Below, piece after piece: positions 63,962-64,000 of a stretch of 64,000 bases of DNA. Within the stretch, counting starts at the first letter, position 1. Every line of letters starts with the position of its first letter. Where the stretch lies: NCBI GenBank assembly GCA_032718475.1, contig JAUCBJ010006752.1:1-64000 (forward strand), written 5' to 3'. The notes beneath the pieces were generated by a model that saw nothing but the letters and a program-made list of their open reading frames with translations, was not told the DNA's origin and did no database searches. A program made the position numbers and the translations under genes. Source of the DNA: Nemertoderma westbladi. Taxonomy: Eukaryota; Xenacoelomorpha; Nemertodermatida; Nemertodermatidae.

Positions 63962-64000
63962 ACCAACGTATGGACAACCGATTTATATAATAAATATATA

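Overview
This is a eukaryotic (animal) nuclear window. It has spliced genes with GT-AG introns, tRNA-derived SINEs, decayed LINEs, MITEs, and about 12 kb of minisatellite. The recognisable proteins (ALG14, puromycin-sensitive aminopeptidase, SNRNP27, CENP-C, PHF14, an HCF-1 kelch fragment, a fibrinogen-domain protein, a Ly6/uPAR-like exon) fit a metazoan. AT-rich spacers and abundant TAGGCCTAC-like words suggest a marine invertebrate, possibly a deuterostome, but I cannot name the species.

Layout. 0-10 kb holds the last exon of a Ly6/uPAR-like gene (+), a beta-propeller-like last exon (-), two kelch exons of HCF-1 (-), a 33-bp minisatellite, and the fibrinogen-domain last exon (+), which is followed by a 3.2-kb inverted duplication. 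10-14 kb is two satellite arrays. 15-36 kb holds four minus-strand genes, each an uninterrupted ORF: ALG14, NPEPPS, SNRNP27 and a very long CENP-C (1,965 aa). Interspersed-repeat copies and MITEs separate them. 36.75-39.33 kb is a 2.6-kb element with 8-bp target duplications (hAT-like), itself hit by a smaller hAT-like MITE. 40-43 kb is a foldback, a minisatellite, and AT-rich DNA with a SINE. 43.7-56.8 kb holds ten minus-strand exons of PHF14. 57-61 kb is LINE and SINE debris. 61.8-64 kb is a two-exon minus-strand gene of unknown function built from four related modules.

The most striking pattern is in PHF14. Three large tandem arrays start exactly at, or include, a splice junction: a 22-bp array of 4.4 kb at the 5' splice site after the exon ending at 55565; a 57-bp array that copies the end of a PHD-finger exon plus its 5' splice site; and a 31-bp array carrying the branch-point and polypyrimidine segment up to the last 3' splice site. 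All PHF14 introns whose boundaries I could fix are phase 0, and every exon length is a multiple of three. The gene also carries a C2H2 finger and a GATA-like C4 finger between its last two PHD fingers.

The housekeeping genes show no common pathway: N-glycan assembly, cytosolic peptide trimming, the U4/U6.U5 tri-snRNP, the inner kinetochore and chromatin reading. The window looks like ordinary gene-bearing euchromatin, heavily remodelled by minisatellites and cut-and-paste elements, rather than an operon-like system.
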